Origin: Pseudomonas marvdashtae
GTDB taxonomy: Bacteria; Pseudomonadota; Gammaproteobacteria; Pseudomonadales; Pseudomonadaceae
DNA: 64,000 bases
Assembly: GCF_014268655.2 (NCBI RefSeq)
Contig: NZ_JABWQX020000001.1
Span: 581,001 to 645,000 of the forward strand
Direction of reading: 5' to 3'
This document shows positions 9,186 through 18,700 of this stretch, piece after piece (within the stretch, counting starts at the first letter, position 1; each line of letters starts with the position of its first letter). A program made the position numbers and the translations under genes. The notes beneath the pieces are model-generated. The model did no database searches, was not told the origin of the DNA, and saw only the letters and a program-made list of their open reading frames with translations.

Positions 9186-9264
9186 GCAGGTCGCGCCAGC
9201 ATTGCAAAGGCGATTGGGCTGGAGGATGCTGGCTCCGACGGCGAGGCCATGGACGGACCGCTTT

Positions 9265-9395
9265 TGTGGCGAGGGAGCTTGCTCCCGCTGGACCGCGAAG
9301 CGGTCCCAAGGCAGTCAACTCGGTCAGCCTGATACACCGCAAACTCAGGTTTTGGGGTTGCTGCGCAGCCCAGCGGGAGCAAGCTCCCTCGCCAC
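9265..9395. repeat. Long REP/BIME-type palindromic element, copy 2
   Basis: Same architecture and outer arms as the element at 2775-2906 and a conserved core (AAGCGGTCCCAAGGCAG, CTCAGGTTTTGGGG). It lies between the EatR enhancer region and the eatR start, in a 470-base gap (8977-9446). Confidence 0.85.
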
Positions 9396-9446
9396 GGGGT
9401 AATGTGTCGGCAGGTCCAAAAGGTCCTTCGGGGAGAACAATAAGAA

Positions 9447-11351
9447 ATGCACAGCAACCATTTGAGTCGCCATGCCCAGCAAGTCCTGACGGTCACCCAA
9501 GGCAAGGCCCATCTGCAGGGCCCTGGCAGCGATCCGTCGATTGCCCGTTCCTGGCTGCGCTGCCTCGAGGACTATCACCTCGACCCGGCCCAGAACCTGG
9601 CGCCGACGGTGCTGGAGCATGGCCGTGTGCTGGAAAGCCGCGAGCGCCTGCAACAAGTGCTGCACATCGCCGGCAATGAAATGACCAGCCTGCACCAGCA
9701 ACTGTCCGGCGCTGGCCACGCGGTGCTGCTGACCGACGCCCGGGGCGTGATCCTCAATTGCGTCACCGCCCCCAGCGAACGGAAGATTTTCGAACGGGCC
9801 GGCCTCTGGCTCGGCGCCGACTGGAGCGAAGCCTGCGAAGGCACCAACGGCATCGGCACCTGCCTGGTGGAGCGCCAGGCCCTGACCATCCACCAGGAAG
9901 AACACTTTCGTGGCCGCCACACCGGCCTGACCTGCTCGGCCAGCCCGGTGTTCGATCCTCATGGCGAGCTGTTGGCAGTGCTCGACGTGTCCTCGGCCCG
10001 GCCAGACGTCTCGCGCCAGAGCCAGTTCCACACCATGGCCCTGGTCAATCTCTCGGCGAAGATGATCGAGAGCTGCTATTTCCTCCGTTGCTTCGACAAT
10101 CAGTGGCTGCTGCGCTTTCATTTGCAGGCCGAGTCCGTGGGACTGTTCAGTGAGGGTTTGCTGGCGTTCGACGGCGAAGGGCGGATCAACGCGGTCAACC
10201 AGAGCGCGTTGAACCTGTTGGGACACATCCGTGGCAGCCTGCTCGGCCAGCGCGTCGAGGACTTTTTCGATTGTTCGCTGGATGAGTTGCTGGGCCGGGC
10301 CAGCGCCCAGGCGAGTGCAAGTTGGCCGTTGCGCACTCGCGACGGCCGGCCGCTGTTCGCTGTCCTGCGCGGCCAGCCCCGTAGCGTGCCGGCGCCGGTC
10401 GCGCCGACGCTCAAAGTTGTCGAACCCGCACGCCTGCCGGGCATCTGCCTCGGCGACGCGGCGTTGCAGGAGCATTTTCGCAAGGCGCTGCGAGTCTTCG
10501 AGCGCGACGTGCCGCTGTTGATCCACGGCGAAACCGGCTCCGGCAAGGAGGCGTTCGCCAAGGCGGTGCACCACGCCAGCCAGCGCGCCGGGAAAAATTT
10601 CGTCGCGCTCAACTGCGCGGCCATCCCGGAAAGCCTGATCGAGAGCGAGCTGTTCGGTTATCGCGGCGGCAGCTTCACTGGCGCGCGCAAGGAAGGCATG
10701 CGCGGCAAGCTGCAACAGGCCGACGGCGGCACGCTATTCCTCGATGAAATCGGCGACATGCCCCTGGCCTTGCAGACCCGTTTACTGCGGGTGCTGGAAG
10801 ATCGCCAGGTAGTGCCCATCGGCGGCGAACCCGAGGCGGTGAACGTGCGCATCATCAGCGCCACCCACCGGCAATTGCTCGACCGGGTCCAGGACGGCAG
10901 TTTTCGGGAGGATTTGTATTACCGGCTCAACGGCCTGGAAATCCCGTTGCCGGCGTTGCGCGAGCGCAGTGATAAAGCCCAACTGCTGGATTTCCTGCTG
11001 GCCGAGGAGAGTGGCGCCGACACCGTGTTCATCGACGAACCGGCGCGCCAGGCACTGCTGGGATTCGATTGGCCGGGCAACGTGCGGCAACTACGCAATG
11101 TGCTGCGGACCCTTGCCGCGTTGTGTGATGGCGGGCGGATTGGGATCGAGGACTTGCCGGCGATGATTCGCCAGCGTCCGGTGGCAGTGGTTGAAACGGT
11201 GGCGGAGCGGCCGCTGGAAGACGCCGAGCGCCTGGCATTGCTCGATGCCCTGGAGCGCCAGCGCTGGCACATGACCCACACGGCGGCGCAACTGGGGATC
11301 AGCCGCAATACCCTCTACCGCAAGCTGCGCAAACACGCCATCGCTCGCTGA
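9447..11351 (+). CDS. eatR: Sigma-54-dependent activator of ethanolamine catabolism
   Basis: 634 aa. An N-terminal GAF-like sensor (about residues 75-210) is followed by a PAS-like segment (about 225-300), an AAA+ domain with Walker A GETGSGKE (361-368), the sigma-54 contact loop GSFTGA (408-413, a Ser variant of GAFTGA), Walker B FLDEIGD (431-437), and a Fis-type helix-turn-helix at the end (WHMTHTAAQLGISRNTLYRKLRKHAI). GGGAG lies 11 bases before the ATG. Its position opposite a sigma-54 promoter driving the eut genes matches EatR (PA4021), shown in P. aeruginosa to activate this operon with RpoN. Acetoin-type AcoR regulators are the nearest relatives. Confidence 0.9.
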   Translation: MHSNHLSRHAQQVLTVTQGKAHLQGPGSDPSIARSWLRCLEDYHLDPAQNLAPTVLEHGRVLESRERLQQVLHIAGNEMTSLHQQLSGAGHAVLLTDARGVILNCVTAPSERKIFERAGLWLGADWSEACEGTNGIGTCLVERQALTIHQEEHFRGRHTGLTCSASPVFDPHGELLAVLDVSSARPDVSRQSQFHTMALVNLSAKMIESCYFLRCFDNQWLLRFHLQAESVGLFSEGLLAFDGEGRINAVNQSALNLLGHIRGSLLGQRVEDFFDCSLDELLGRASAQASASWPLRTRDGRPLFAVLRGQPRSVPAPVAPTLKVVEPARLPGICLGDAALQEHFRKALRVFERDVPLLIHGETGSGKEAFAKAVHHASQRAGKNFVALNCAAIPESLIESELFGYRGGSFTGARKEGMRGKLQQADGGTLFLDEIGDMPLALQTRLLRVLEDRQVVPIGGEPEAVNVRIISATHRQLLDRVQDGSFREDLYYRLNGLEIPLPALRERSDKAQLLDFLLAEESGADTVFIDEPARQALLGFDWPGNVRQLRNVLRTLAALCDGGRIGIEDLPAMIRQRPVAVVETVAERPLEDAERLALLDALERQRWHMTHTAAQLGISRNTLYRKLRKHAIAR

Positions 11352-11360
11352 GCTACGGAC

Positions 11361-11391
11361 GATCGTACCCACGCGGAGCGTAGGAACGATC
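11361..11391. repeat. REP-type half element, GATCGT...ACGATC
   Basis: GATCGTACCCACGCGGAGCG begins a short dyad ending in GGAACGATC. It is a single, slightly degenerate unit of the family seen at 7324-7432, located between eatR and mpl. Confidence 0.75.
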
Positions 11392-11464
11392 AATCGATCA
11401 GATCAGAAAGAGTGCGATTTCCCCCTCCCTACGCTAACCTGCGGCCATGTTTACGAGGTCGACT

Positions 11465-12814
11465 ATGCACATCCATATTCTCGGTATTTGCGGCACTTTC
11501 ATGGGTTCGATGGCGGTCCTGGCCAAGGAGCTGGGCCATCACGTGACCGGTTCCGACGCCAACGTCTACCCGCCGATGAGCACGCAACTTGAAGCCCAGG
11601 GCATCGAGCTGACCCAAGGTTATGACCCGGCGCAGTTGGACCCGGCGCCGGACCTGGTGGTGATCGGCAATGCCATGTCCCGTGGCAACCCGGCGGTGGA
11701 ATACGTGCTCAACAAAGGCCTGCCGTATGTGTCCGGGCCGCAGTGGCTGGCTGATCATGTGTTGCAGGGGCGTTGGGTCCTGGCCGTGGCCGGTACCCAC
11801 GGCAAGACCACCACCAGCAGCATGCTCGCCTGGGTGTTGGAGCACGCAGGCATGAGCCCTGGCTTCTTGATTGGCGGCGTGCCGCAGAACTTCTCGGTGT
11901 CGGCACGCCTGGGCGGTACGCCGTTCTTCGTGATCGAGGCCGATGAATACGACAGCGCGTTCTTCGACAAGCGTTCGAAATTCGTCCACTACCGTCCGCG
12001 TACGGCGATCTTGAACAACCTGGAGTTCGATCACGCCGACATCTTCCCTGATCTGCCGGCCATCGAGCGGCAATTCCACCATTTGGTCCGCACGATTCCA
12101 AGCGAAGGCCTGGTCATCCATCCGACCACCGAGCCTGCTCTGCAGCGCGTCGTCGAAATGGGTTGCTGGACCCCGGTGCAGACCACCGGCGCGGGAGGCC
12201 AATGGCAGGTGAAGTTGCTCAAGGATGACGGCTCGGAGTTCGAAGTGATGTTCGAGGGCCAATCCCAAGGCGTGGTCGAGTGGGACATGACCGGCCAACA
12301 CAACGTCGCCAACGCCCTGGCCACCTTGGCGGCAGCACGGCATGTCGGCGTCGTGCCCTCCATGGGCATTGCCGCGTTGAGCGCCTTCAAAAGCGTAAAA
12401 CGGCGGATGGAGAAAGTCGCCGAGGTCAACGGCATCACCATTTATGACGACTTCGCTCACCACCCGACGGCCATCGCCACCACCCTTGACGGTTTGCGCA
12501 AGCGCATCGGCGACGCGCCGCTGATTGCCATCATCGAGCCGCGCTCCAACTCCATGAAGCTCGGCGCGCACCGTGATGGCCTGCCGGAAAGCGTGGTCGA
12601 TGCCGATCAGGTCATCTGGTACGCACCGGCCAACCTCGGTTGGGACCTCGGCGCGATCGCCGCGCTGTGCACGGTGCCGTCGATTGTCAGCGATTCCCTG
12701 GACGGTATCATCGAGCGTGTGAAAAGCCAGGCCCAGCCGGGCACTCACGTGGTGATCATGAGCAACGGCGGCTTCGGCGGCCTGCACGGCAAACTCGCCG
12801 AGGCGCTGAAATGA
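11465..12814 (+). CDS. mpl: UDP-N-acetylmuramate:L-alanyl-gamma-D-glutamyl-meso-diaminopimelate ligase
   Basis: 449 aa from the ATG at 11465 ([25 protein letters not shown]); an in-frame ATG at 11447 would add six unrelated residues. Mur ligase fold with ATP-binding loop [11 protein letters not shown] (about residues 109-119), [16 protein letters not shown] and the [10 protein letters not shown] motif. It reattaches the murein tripeptide salvaged during wall recycling to UDP-MurNAc in the cytoplasm. Its stop codon overlaps the ubiX start (ATGA). Confidence 0.97.
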   Translation: MHIHILGICGTFMGSMAVLAKELGHHVTGSDANVYPPMSTQLEAQGIELTQGYDPAQLDPAPDLVVIGNAMSRGNPAVEYVLNKGLPYVSGPQWLADHVLQGRWVLAVAGTHGKTTTSSMLAWVLEHAGMSPGFLIGGVPQNFSVSARLGGTPFFVIEADEYDSAFFDKRSKFVHYRPRTAILNNLEFDHADIFPDLPAIERQFHHLVRTIPSEGLVIHPTTEPALQRVVEMGCWTPVQTTGAGGQWQVKLLKDDGSEFEVMFEGQSQGVVEWDMTGQHNVANALATLAAARHVGVVPSMGIAALSAFKSVKRRMEKVAEVNGITIYDDFAHHPTAIATTLDGLRKRIGDAPLIAIIEPRSNSMKLGAHRDGLPESVVDADQVIWYAPANLGWDLGAIAALCTVPSIVSDSLDGIIERVKSQAQPGTHVVIMSNGGFGGLHGKLAEALK

Positions 12815-13458
12815 GCACTCTTTTGCAGGACGGCGGCCCGGAGCGCATCACCCTGGCAATGACCGGTGCGTCCGGCGCCCAGTATGGCTTGCGCTTGCTC
12901 GATTGCCTGGTGCGCGAAGACCGCGAGGTGCACTTCCTGATCTCCAAGGCCGCGCAACTGGTGATGGCCACCGAGACTGACGTGACCCTGCCACCCAAGA
13001 CGCAGATGATGCAGGCCTTCCTCACCGAATACACCGGTGCGGCGGCGGGGCAGATTCGCGTGTACGGCAAGGAAGACTGGATGTCGCCGGTGGCTTCGGG
13101 TTCCGGTGCGCCGGCGGCCATGGTGGTGGTGCCGTGTTCCACCGGGACGCTGTCGGCCATTGCCACCGGGGCTTGCAACAACCTGATCGAGCGCGCCGCG
13201 GACGTCACGCTCAAGGAGCGCCGCCAGTTGATCCTCGTACCGCGGGAAGCGCCGTATTCGAGCATTCACCTTGAGCACATGCTCAAGCTGTCGAACATGG
13301 GCGTGACCATCCTGCCGGCCTCGCCGGGCTTCTATCACCAGCCGCAAACCATCGACGACTTGATCGATTTCGTGGTCGCGCGGATTCTCAATCTGCTGAA
13401 CATCCCCCAGGACATGTTGCCGCGCTGGGGTGAGCATCATTTGAGCAGTGATGAATAA
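12811..13458 (+). CDS. ubiX: Flavin prenyltransferase UbiX
   Basis: 215 aa beginning [26 protein letters not shown]. The FMN-binding TGASGAQYG, the [25 protein letters not shown] loop and [14 protein letters not shown] are signature segments. It joins dimethylallyl phosphate to FMN, making the prenylated flavin cofactor that UbiD needs in ubiquinone biosynthesis. It overlaps mpl by four bases and the following lipoprotein gene by eight. Confidence 0.96.
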   Translation: MSTLLQDGGPERITLAMTGASGAQYGLRLLDCLVREDREVHFLISKAAQLVMATETDVTLPPKTQMMQAFLTEYTGAAAGQIRVYGKEDWMSPVASGSGAPAAMVVVPCSTGTLSAIATGACNNLIERAADVTLKERRQLILVPREAPYSSIHLEHMLKLSNMGVTILPASPGFYHQPQTIDDLIDFVVARILNLLNIPQDMLPRWGEHHLSSDE

Positions 13459-13735
13459 GCTGCTGATCGTGCTGCTGGCGCTGCAACTGACCGGTTGCGC
13501 CACCGCCCGCACGCTCGACGCCGCCAAACCGGGTGCGCCGGTGGTATACGCGGGCACGCGCCTGGATCTTTACGCCCTGAACGGTGGTTGCTGCGCCAAG
13601 GACCGCTTTGGTGCCGAAGCGCCGAGTTATCCGGGTGTGGATCTTCCGGGCAGTGCGCTGCTCGATACCTTGTTGTTGCCGCTGTCGTTGTTGACGGCGC
13701 TGGGCGTAGGGTTCCAGGCTACTGGCGGCATGTAA
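13451..13735 (+). CDS. Small YceK/YidQ-type lipoprotein
   Basis: 94 aa from the ATG at 13451; a GTG codon immediately before it is also in frame. A short signal peptide ends in the lipobox LTGC ([21 protein letters not shown]), so it is probably exported and lipid-anchored. The body has a GGCCAKDRF cluster and ends with a hydrophobic stretch ([25 protein letters not shown]), as in YceK/DUF1375 proteins. Function unknown. It overlaps the end of ubiX by eight bases. Confidence 0.82.
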   Translation: MNKLLIVLLALQLTGCATARTLDAAKPGAPVVYAGTRLDLYALNGGCCAKDRFGAEAPSYPGVDLPGSALLDTLLLPLSLLTALGVGFQATGGM

Positions 13736-13751
13736 CAGACGCCTAGAACCC

Positions 13752-13850
13752 TGTGGCGAGGGAGCTTGCTCCCGCTGGGCCGCGGAGCGGCCCTAAGCTT
13801 CTTGGGCTGATCCAGATCCGAGGGCGACGGGAGCAAGCTCCCTCGCCACA
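13752..13850. repeat. REP-type palindromic element, GTGGCGAGG family
   Basis: Outer arms TGTGGCGAGGGAGCTTGCTC and its reverse complement, ending at 13850, enclose a shorter and different core (GGGCCGCGGAGCGGCCC dyad) than the two long copies. It separates two convergent genes and could act as a bidirectional terminator. Confidence 0.82.
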
Positions 13851-13876
13851 ATGACGTCCGACTCGGCATCACAGGG

Positions 13877-14518
13877 CTATTTACCCAGCTTGCGCAACTC
13901 ATCCGACTCCACCACCCGCATCCCATCCTCTTCTTCCAGCGCCAGCCGCCACATGGCCCGGGCCAATTGGCAGGCTTCGATGCCGTGGTACTTGCCTGGG
14001 ATCAGCTTCGACAAAGGCCCGGCCAGTTGCTCGGCCAGTCGCGGTTCGACGCGGTCGCCCAACAACAGGGAAGGGCGGCAGATAGTCAGTTGCGGCCAGT
14101 CCTGGGCCTTCAGGGCTGCTTCCATCTCGCCTTTGACCCGGTTGTAGAAAATCGACGACTTCGCATCGGCATTCAGGGCGCTGATTACGATCAGGTGTCG
14201 CGCGCCGAGTTCGCGGGCGCGTTTGGCGAAGGCCACCACCAGATCCAGGTCCACCGCCCGGAAGGCTTGTTCGGAGCCGGCTTTCTTGATCGTCGTGCCG
14301 AGGCAGCAGAAAGCGATATCGACCGGGCCGGCCAAGCTTGGCAGCACCTCGGCCGGTTCCCCAACCGGATTCTCCAAGTGCGGATGCTCGGCCAGAGGCC
14401 GGCGGGAAGGCGCCAGTACCCGAGTAATGGTCGGCTCGTTGAGCAGCCGGTCCAGTAGATGTTCCCCGGTCAACCCGGTCGCGCCGGCGAGCAAAACATG
14501 CTGAGGCGTCAAGTACAT
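13877..14518 (-). CDS. NAD(P)-binding oxidoreductase, atypical SDR
   Basis: 213 aa. The N-terminal [18 protein letters not shown] holds the GxxGxxG nucleotide-binding loop of NmrA/HTATIP2-like extended SDRs. Conserved neighbours are [49 protein letters not shown] (the YxxxK equivalent is YNRVKG) and [11 protein letters not shown]. The family includes oxidoreductases and redox-sensing regulators; the substrate is not known. Monocistronic by position. Confidence 0.85.
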   Translation of the reverse strand: MYLTPQHVLLAGATGLTGEHLLDRLLNEPTITRVLAPSRRPLAEHPHLENPVGEPAEVLPSLAGPVDIAFCCLGTTIKKAGSEQAFRAVDLDLVVAFAKRARELGARHLIVISALNADAKSSIFYNRVKGEMEAALKAQDWPQLTICRPSLLLGDRVEPRLAEQLAGPLSKLIPGKYHGIEACQLARAMWRLALEEEDGMRVVESDELRKLGK

Positions 14519-14545
14519 AGTGTTTCCCCCTTGATACGGTTCAGC

Positions 14546-16264
14546 TTAGTTGCTCTTTTTACCCTCGTCGTTCAGTGCAGCACTTTGCAATGCTTTTCGC
14601 GCCTGTTGTTTGCGCAGCAATTGCCAGTGGGACAACACGGTCCGGGGCGCCCAGATCTGCGGCTCCGAGGCTTCGAAGTTGTCCGCCTGCTCCCGTTCGG
14701 CAACGATGCCCTTGGCGAGCTTGAAGGCTTGTTCCAGGTCGTCGGTCTGGTTCAGCGCCTGGGCGAACAGGGCGTCGCCGAAGTAGGTGAAGTTGGCTTC
14801 TTCGGAACAGCCAAAAGACACCCGGTCGGCCCGGGACGCGGTCATGACCAGCGTGCGCTCATTTTTCAGGGCCGGGATGAAACCGCCGGAATAACAGGCT
14901 GAAATCACCACGATCTTGTCGCGATTCTTCAGCGGCGCCAGGACCACGGCCAGTTCATCGGCGGGCAGGTCGGCCAGTTCCATGCGTGGTTGATCGAGCA
15001 CCAATTCATGCTCGCTGGTGCCGTGGCTGGTCAGGTAGATGAAGATCAGGTCTTCCGGGCCGCTGCGCTCGGCCAGGGTAGCGGCGGCACGGCGCAGGCT
15101 TTCACGGCTGGCCATGGGCCGATCGCCGAGGTGATCGCGGTGGTTCACCAGTCGGATCTGGCCAAATGCGTTGAAACGGCTGGCGAGCATGTTGGCGACG
15201 TAGTCGGATTCGCGCAGGAACACGCTTTGCTTGCCGTCGCCGCCCAGGGTCAAGCTGTACAGTTCCACGGCCGGGGTCGAGGCTGGGATGTTGGCGAGGG
15301 CATCTTCCAGCAGCCGGCCTTGGGCCAGGACGCCGAGTTCCAGGACGTCCGGCAGCAGCTTGCCGTCGGCGTCGCGTATCCGCTGGCCGTTGGCCCAGGT
15401 GCCGCTTTGCACAGTGCCGTCGGTCAGCACCAGGGTGCCGCGCCCGTGGTAGCTGTCGCCTTCGAACTGGCCGATGTAGAAGCTGCCGTCGGGCAGGTTG
15501 AGGCGGCCCTCACCGGTGAAGCGCCATTCATTGAAGCGGCCGAGGTAATGGCTGCCGTCGGCGCCAATCAACTCGCCCTTGCCGGTCAGCGCGCCGTCCT
15601 TGAACTGACCGATCCAGACGTCGCCATCGGCATTTTCGTAGCGGCCACGACCGTTGAGTTGGTTGTTCCTGAAGCCGCCGACATAAACGTCGCCATCGGC
15701 GCTGTTGAAGGTGCCCTTGCCCTGGAGCTGGCCGTCGACGAAGTGCCCGGTGAATTGGTTGCCGCTGGCATCGAAGCGCTGGCCTTCGCCGTTGGGCTTG
15801 CCGTTGGCGAAGGGGCCCTGGTATTGGCTGCCGTCGTCGAGCTCCAGGCGTCCGAGACCGGAGTAGCGGTCGGCCTTGAACTCGCCCCGGTAGGTCATGC
15901 CGTTTTCCTTGAGCGTCCCTTCGCCGTCCCGCCGGCCCAGCTTGAAGCTGCCGGTGTAGCTGCTGGTCGGTGTAGTCAGGCTGCCCTGGCCGTGGAACAG
16001 GCCTTGCTGGAACTGGCCGCGATAGACTTCGCCATTGCTGCCATGCCATTCCCCGGTGCCATGCCACTGGCCTTTGTCGAATTGGCCGGCGTACCAGCTG
16101 CCGTTGGGGTAATCGATGCGGCCCTGGCCTTGCAAGAGCCCATCCACCAGATCGCCGCGATAGCGCCCGCCGTCGGGCAGGCGCGCATCGGGGGGCAACA
16201 GCGATTCGCCGTCGCCACAAGCGGTGAGCAATAGGGCCAGAGTCAGGGGGACAAGTGCGCGCAT
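14546..16264 (-). CDS. MORN-repeat lipoprotein with C13 (caspase/legumain-like) peptidase domain
   Basis: 572 aa from the ATG at 16264. Residues 1-16 form a lipoprotein signal with lipobox LTAC (Cys16). About twelve MORN repeats follow between residues 34 and 295, each of the pattern GxGxxxxxxGxxYxGxF. The C-terminal third (about 330-560) is a clan CD peptidase domain of family C13: the catalytic His is His414 in LTSHGTSEHE and the catalytic Cys is Cys457 in VVISACYSGGF. The enzyme is therefore predicted to be an envelope-anchored cysteine peptidase presented on a MORN platform. A frame extension to 16333 is unlikely because it precedes the signal peptide. Substrate and role are unknown. Confidence 0.85.
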   Translation of the reverse strand: MRALVPLTLALLLTACGDGESLLPPDARLPDGGRYRGDLVDGLLQGQGRIDYPNGSWYAGQFDKGQWHGTGEWHGSNGEVYRGQFQQGLFHGQGSLTTPTSSYTGSFKLGRRDGEGTLKENGMTYRGEFKADRYSGLGRLELDDGSQYQGPFANGKPNGEGQRFDASGNQFTGHFVDGQLQGKGTFNSADGDVYVGGFRNNQLNGRGRYENADGDVWIGQFKDGALTGKGELIGADGSHYLGRFNEWRFTGEGRLNLPDGSFYIGQFEGDSYHGRGTLVLTDGTVQSGTWANGQRIRDADGKLLPDVLELGVLAQGRLLEDALANIPASTPAVELYSLTLGGDGKQSVFLRESDYVANMLASRFNAFGQIRLVNHRDHLGDRPMASRESLRRAAATLAERSGPEDLIFIYLTSHGTSEHELVLDQPRMELADLPADELAVVLAPLKNRDKIVVISACYSGGFIPALKNERTLVMTASRADRVSFGCSEEANFTYFGDALFAQALNQTDDLEQAFKLAKGIVAEREQADNFEASEPQIWAPRTVLSHWQLLRKQQARKALQSAALNDEGKKSN

Positions 16265-16357
16265 AACCGGATCCAAGTAATCAGGCGAGGAGTATGCCGC
16301 AGCTATGCGCGTTGAAGCGATGCGAAACTGCATGAGCGGTTTCGCGACCGCGGGGGT

Positions 16358-16813
16358 TTACACGAAGCAGAGCGACAGCGGCTCGGCAATGTAGGCCGGT
16401 TTGTCCGACCCTTCGATTTCCAGGGTGGCGATGGCCTTGAGCAGCCATTGGCCGGGTTTTTTCTCGGTGACTTCCACCAGGTCGACCTTGAGGCGGACCT
16501 TGGAGTCGACTTTTACCGGTTGGATGAAACGCACGCTGTCCAGCCCGTAGTTGACGACCATTTTCACGCCCTCGGGCAGGATCAGGATGTCTTCCATCAA
16601 TTTGGGCATCAGTGACAGCGACAGGAACCCGTGGGCGATGGTGCTGCCGAACGGGGTCTGCGCGGCCTTGACCGGGTCGACATGGATGAACTGGAAGTCG
16701 CCGGTGGCTTCGGCGAACAGGTTGATGCGGTCCTGGTCGATGGTCAGCCAGTCGGAACGTCCAAGTTCCTTGCCGACATAATCTTTGAGCGCTGTTACGG
16801 GAACGTAGGGCAT
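16358..16813 (-). CDS. MaoC family (R)-specific enoyl-CoA hydratase-like protein
   Basis: 151 aa from the ATG at 16813, with AAGGAG ahead of it; the open frame continues to 16891 without a ribosome site. Single hotdog fold with the hydratase 2 motif: FAEATGDFQFIHVDPVKAAQTPFGSTIAHGFLSLSL, where the Asp and His of the D-x(4)-H pair are the catalytic residues. Such proteins hydrate enoyl-CoA or act as broad MaoC dehydratases; the natural substrate is not determined. Confidence 0.9.
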   Translation of the reverse strand: MPYVPVTALKDYVGKELGRSDWLTIDQDRINLFAEATGDFQFIHVDPVKAAQTPFGSTIAHGFLSLSLMPKLMEDILILPEGVKMVVNYGLDSVRFIQPVKVDSKVRLKVDLVEVTEKKPGQWLLKAIATLEIEGSDKPAYIAEPLSLCFV

Positions 16814-17002
16814 TGAGACTCTCCTTGGTTCATCTGTCCTGCTTTTTTGGAACGGGGATCTGCGCCCCCGAGAACCACTGTAGATCAACATGGCGCGCCG
16901 GGAAGGTCATCGACCATGCTTTTTACGAATGCCGAACCATAGCGCCGGCGTGCTTATAATGCCGGCGCATTCTTTGAGTAAGTGTTGCAGGGGAGAGAGC
17001 GG

Positions 17003-17368
17003 ATGTTGTTACGGGGCCTGACCTGGCTGGTGCTGTTCCAATTGCTGGGCACCGCCTTGAATCATTTGTTCCTGCCAATCCTGCCGGGGCCGATCATTGG
17101 CCTGCTGCTGTTGCTGGGCTACCTGATCATCCGCGGAGAAGTCAGCGAGCCGTTAAACCTGGCCGCCAGCAGCCTGTTGCGTTATCTGCCGTTGCTGCTG
17201 GTGCCGCCGGCGGTGGGGGTGATGGTGTACGCGCGGGCGATTGCCGCCGACTTCTGGGCGATTGTCGGTGCACTGGTGTTGTCCTTGATCCTGTCCGTAG
17301 CGTTGACGGGCGTGCTGATGCAGCGCCTGTCCCGGCGTCACAGTGTCGAGCCGGAGGACGCCCAATGA
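17003..17368 (+). CDS. cidA: CidA/LrgA family holin-like protein
   Basis: 121 aa from the ATG at 17003, preceded by GGGGAGAG. Four transmembrane segments; ILPGPIIGLLLLLGYL and LLLVPPAVGVMVYA are family features. CidA/LrgA proteins form holin-like inner-membrane complexes that influence murein hydrolase activity, overflow metabolism and cell death. The stop codon overlaps the start of the lrgB-type gene (ATGA), so the pair is a unit. Confidence 0.9.
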   Translation: MLLRGLTWLVLFQLLGTALNHLFLPILPGPIIGLLLLLGYLIIRGEVSEPLNLAASSLLRYLPLLLVPPAVGVMVYARAIAADFWAIVGALVLSLILSVALTGVLMQRLSRRHSVEPEDAQ

Positions 17369-18081
17369 TGTTCGACTGGCAGGGCGCCTGGACTTCGGTG
17401 ATTCATCATCCACTGTTCGGCATCGGCATTACCCTGGGCGCTTATCAACTGGTCTTGGCGGCGTTCGAAAAGACCCGCTGGGTGTTCCTGCAACCGGTAT
17501 TGATGTCGATGCTGCTGTTGATCGCTGTGCTGGTCGGCTGCGGCATCAGTTACGCGGAGTACCGCAAGAGCACAGAAATTCTCAGCATTCTGCTGGGTCC
17601 GGCCACGGTGGCGCTCGCGGTGCCGTTGTATTTGAACCTGCGGCGAATCCGTCAATTGTTCTGGCCGATTTTTACTACGCTGGTGATAGGCGGGGTGTTC
17701 GCCACCGGTTCTGCGGTGGTACTGGGCTGGGCCTTCGGCGCCGAACACATGATTCTGATGACCATGGCGCCCAAATCGGTGACCTCGCCAATCGCCATGC
17801 TGGTGGCCGAGCAGATCGGCGGCGTGGCGGCGATGGCGGCGGTGTTCGTGTTGATCACGGGCGTGCTCGGGGCGATTTTGGGCCCGAGCATTTTGACCCG
17901 GCTGGGTGTCCACAGTCCTGAGGCCCGTGGCATGGCCCTGGGCCTGACCGCCCATGCGGTGGGTACGTCGGTGGCGTTGCAGGAAAGCGAGGAGTCGGGT
18001 GCCTTCGCGGCACTGGCGATGAGTCTGATGGGCGTGGCCACGGCGGTGTTGCTGCCGCTGGTGGTGTCGATGACTGTTTAA
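17365..18081 (+). CDS. cidB: CidB/LrgB family protein
   Basis: 238 aa, polytopic. Contains the family segments TMAPKSVTSPIAMLVAEQIGG and GLTAHAVGTSVALQESEESGAFAALAMSLMG. It works with CidA in the same membrane system. In P. aeruginosa the equivalent pair is PA4014-PA4013. An ATG three bases further in (17368) is an alternative start. Confidence 0.92.
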   Translation: MMFDWQGAWTSVIHHPLFGIGITLGAYQLVLAAFEKTRWVFLQPVLMSMLLLIAVLVGCGISYAEYRKSTEILSILLGPATVALAVPLYLNLRRIRQLFWPIFTTLVIGGVFATGSAVVLGWAFGAEHMILMTMAPKSVTSPIAMLVAEQIGGVAAMAAVFVLITGVLGAILGPSILTRLGVHSPEARGMALGLTAHAVGTSVALQESEESGAFAALAMSLMGVATAVLLPLVVSMTV

Positions 18082-18091
18082 GGAATGGGTT

Positions 18092-18682
18092 ATGAGCTTG
18101 CCGCTGTTCCCGTTGAACACCGTACTGTTCCCTGGTTGCACTCTCGATCTGCAGATATTCGAGGCGCGTTACCTGGACATGATCGGGCGCTGCATGAAAA
18201 AGGGCGAAGGCTTCGGCGTGGTCTGCATCCTCGACGGCGAGGAGGTTGGAATCGCGCCGGACGGCTATGCGCGGGTAGGTTGTGAAGCGCTGATCACCGA
18301 TTTTTCCCAGCAAGAGAATGGCCTGCTGGGTATTCGCGTGTTGGGCGGACGACGTTTTCTGGTGCACAGCAGCAGCGTCCAGGCCGATCAACTCACCGTG
18401 GCAGAGGTCGAGTGGCTCGAGGACGAGCCGGAACAACCGCTACAGGATGAAGACGCCGATCTGGTCGCCTTGCTCAAGGCCCTGGCCGAACACCCCATGG
18501 TCGAAGCGCTGAACATGGGTACCGAAGCGACCGGCCAGCAATCGCTGGCCAATCAACTGGCCTATCTGCTGCCGTTCAACGAACTGGACAAGATCGACCT
18601 GCTGCAACTCGACGATCCCCAGCAGCGCCTGGATGCGATCCAGGCCTTGCTCGATGAATTGCAGGGCGAACTGTTCGCCTGA
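18092..18682 (+). CDS. Lon N-terminal (LAN) domain protein
   Basis: 196 aa. The whole protein is the substrate-binding domain of Lon without ATPase or protease parts: MSLPLFPLNTVLFPGCTLDLQIFEARYLDMI is the typical opening, and LPFNELDKIDLLQLDDPQQRLDAIQALLDEL the typical end. Stand-alone LAN proteins are thought to bind substrates or act as adaptors; function in Pseudomonas is unknown. AAGGAA lies upstream and only 10 bases separate it from cidB. Confidence 0.9.
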   Translation: MSLPLFPLNTVLFPGCTLDLQIFEARYLDMIGRCMKKGEGFGVVCILDGEEVGIAPDGYARVGCEALITDFSQQENGLLGIRVLGGRRFLVHSSSVQADQLTVAEVEWLEDEPEQPLQDEDADLVALLKALAEHPMVEALNMGTEATGQQSLANQLAYLLPFNELDKIDLLQLDDPQQRLDAIQALLDELQGELFA

Positions 18683-18700
18683 CACGACTGCGCCGATGCA

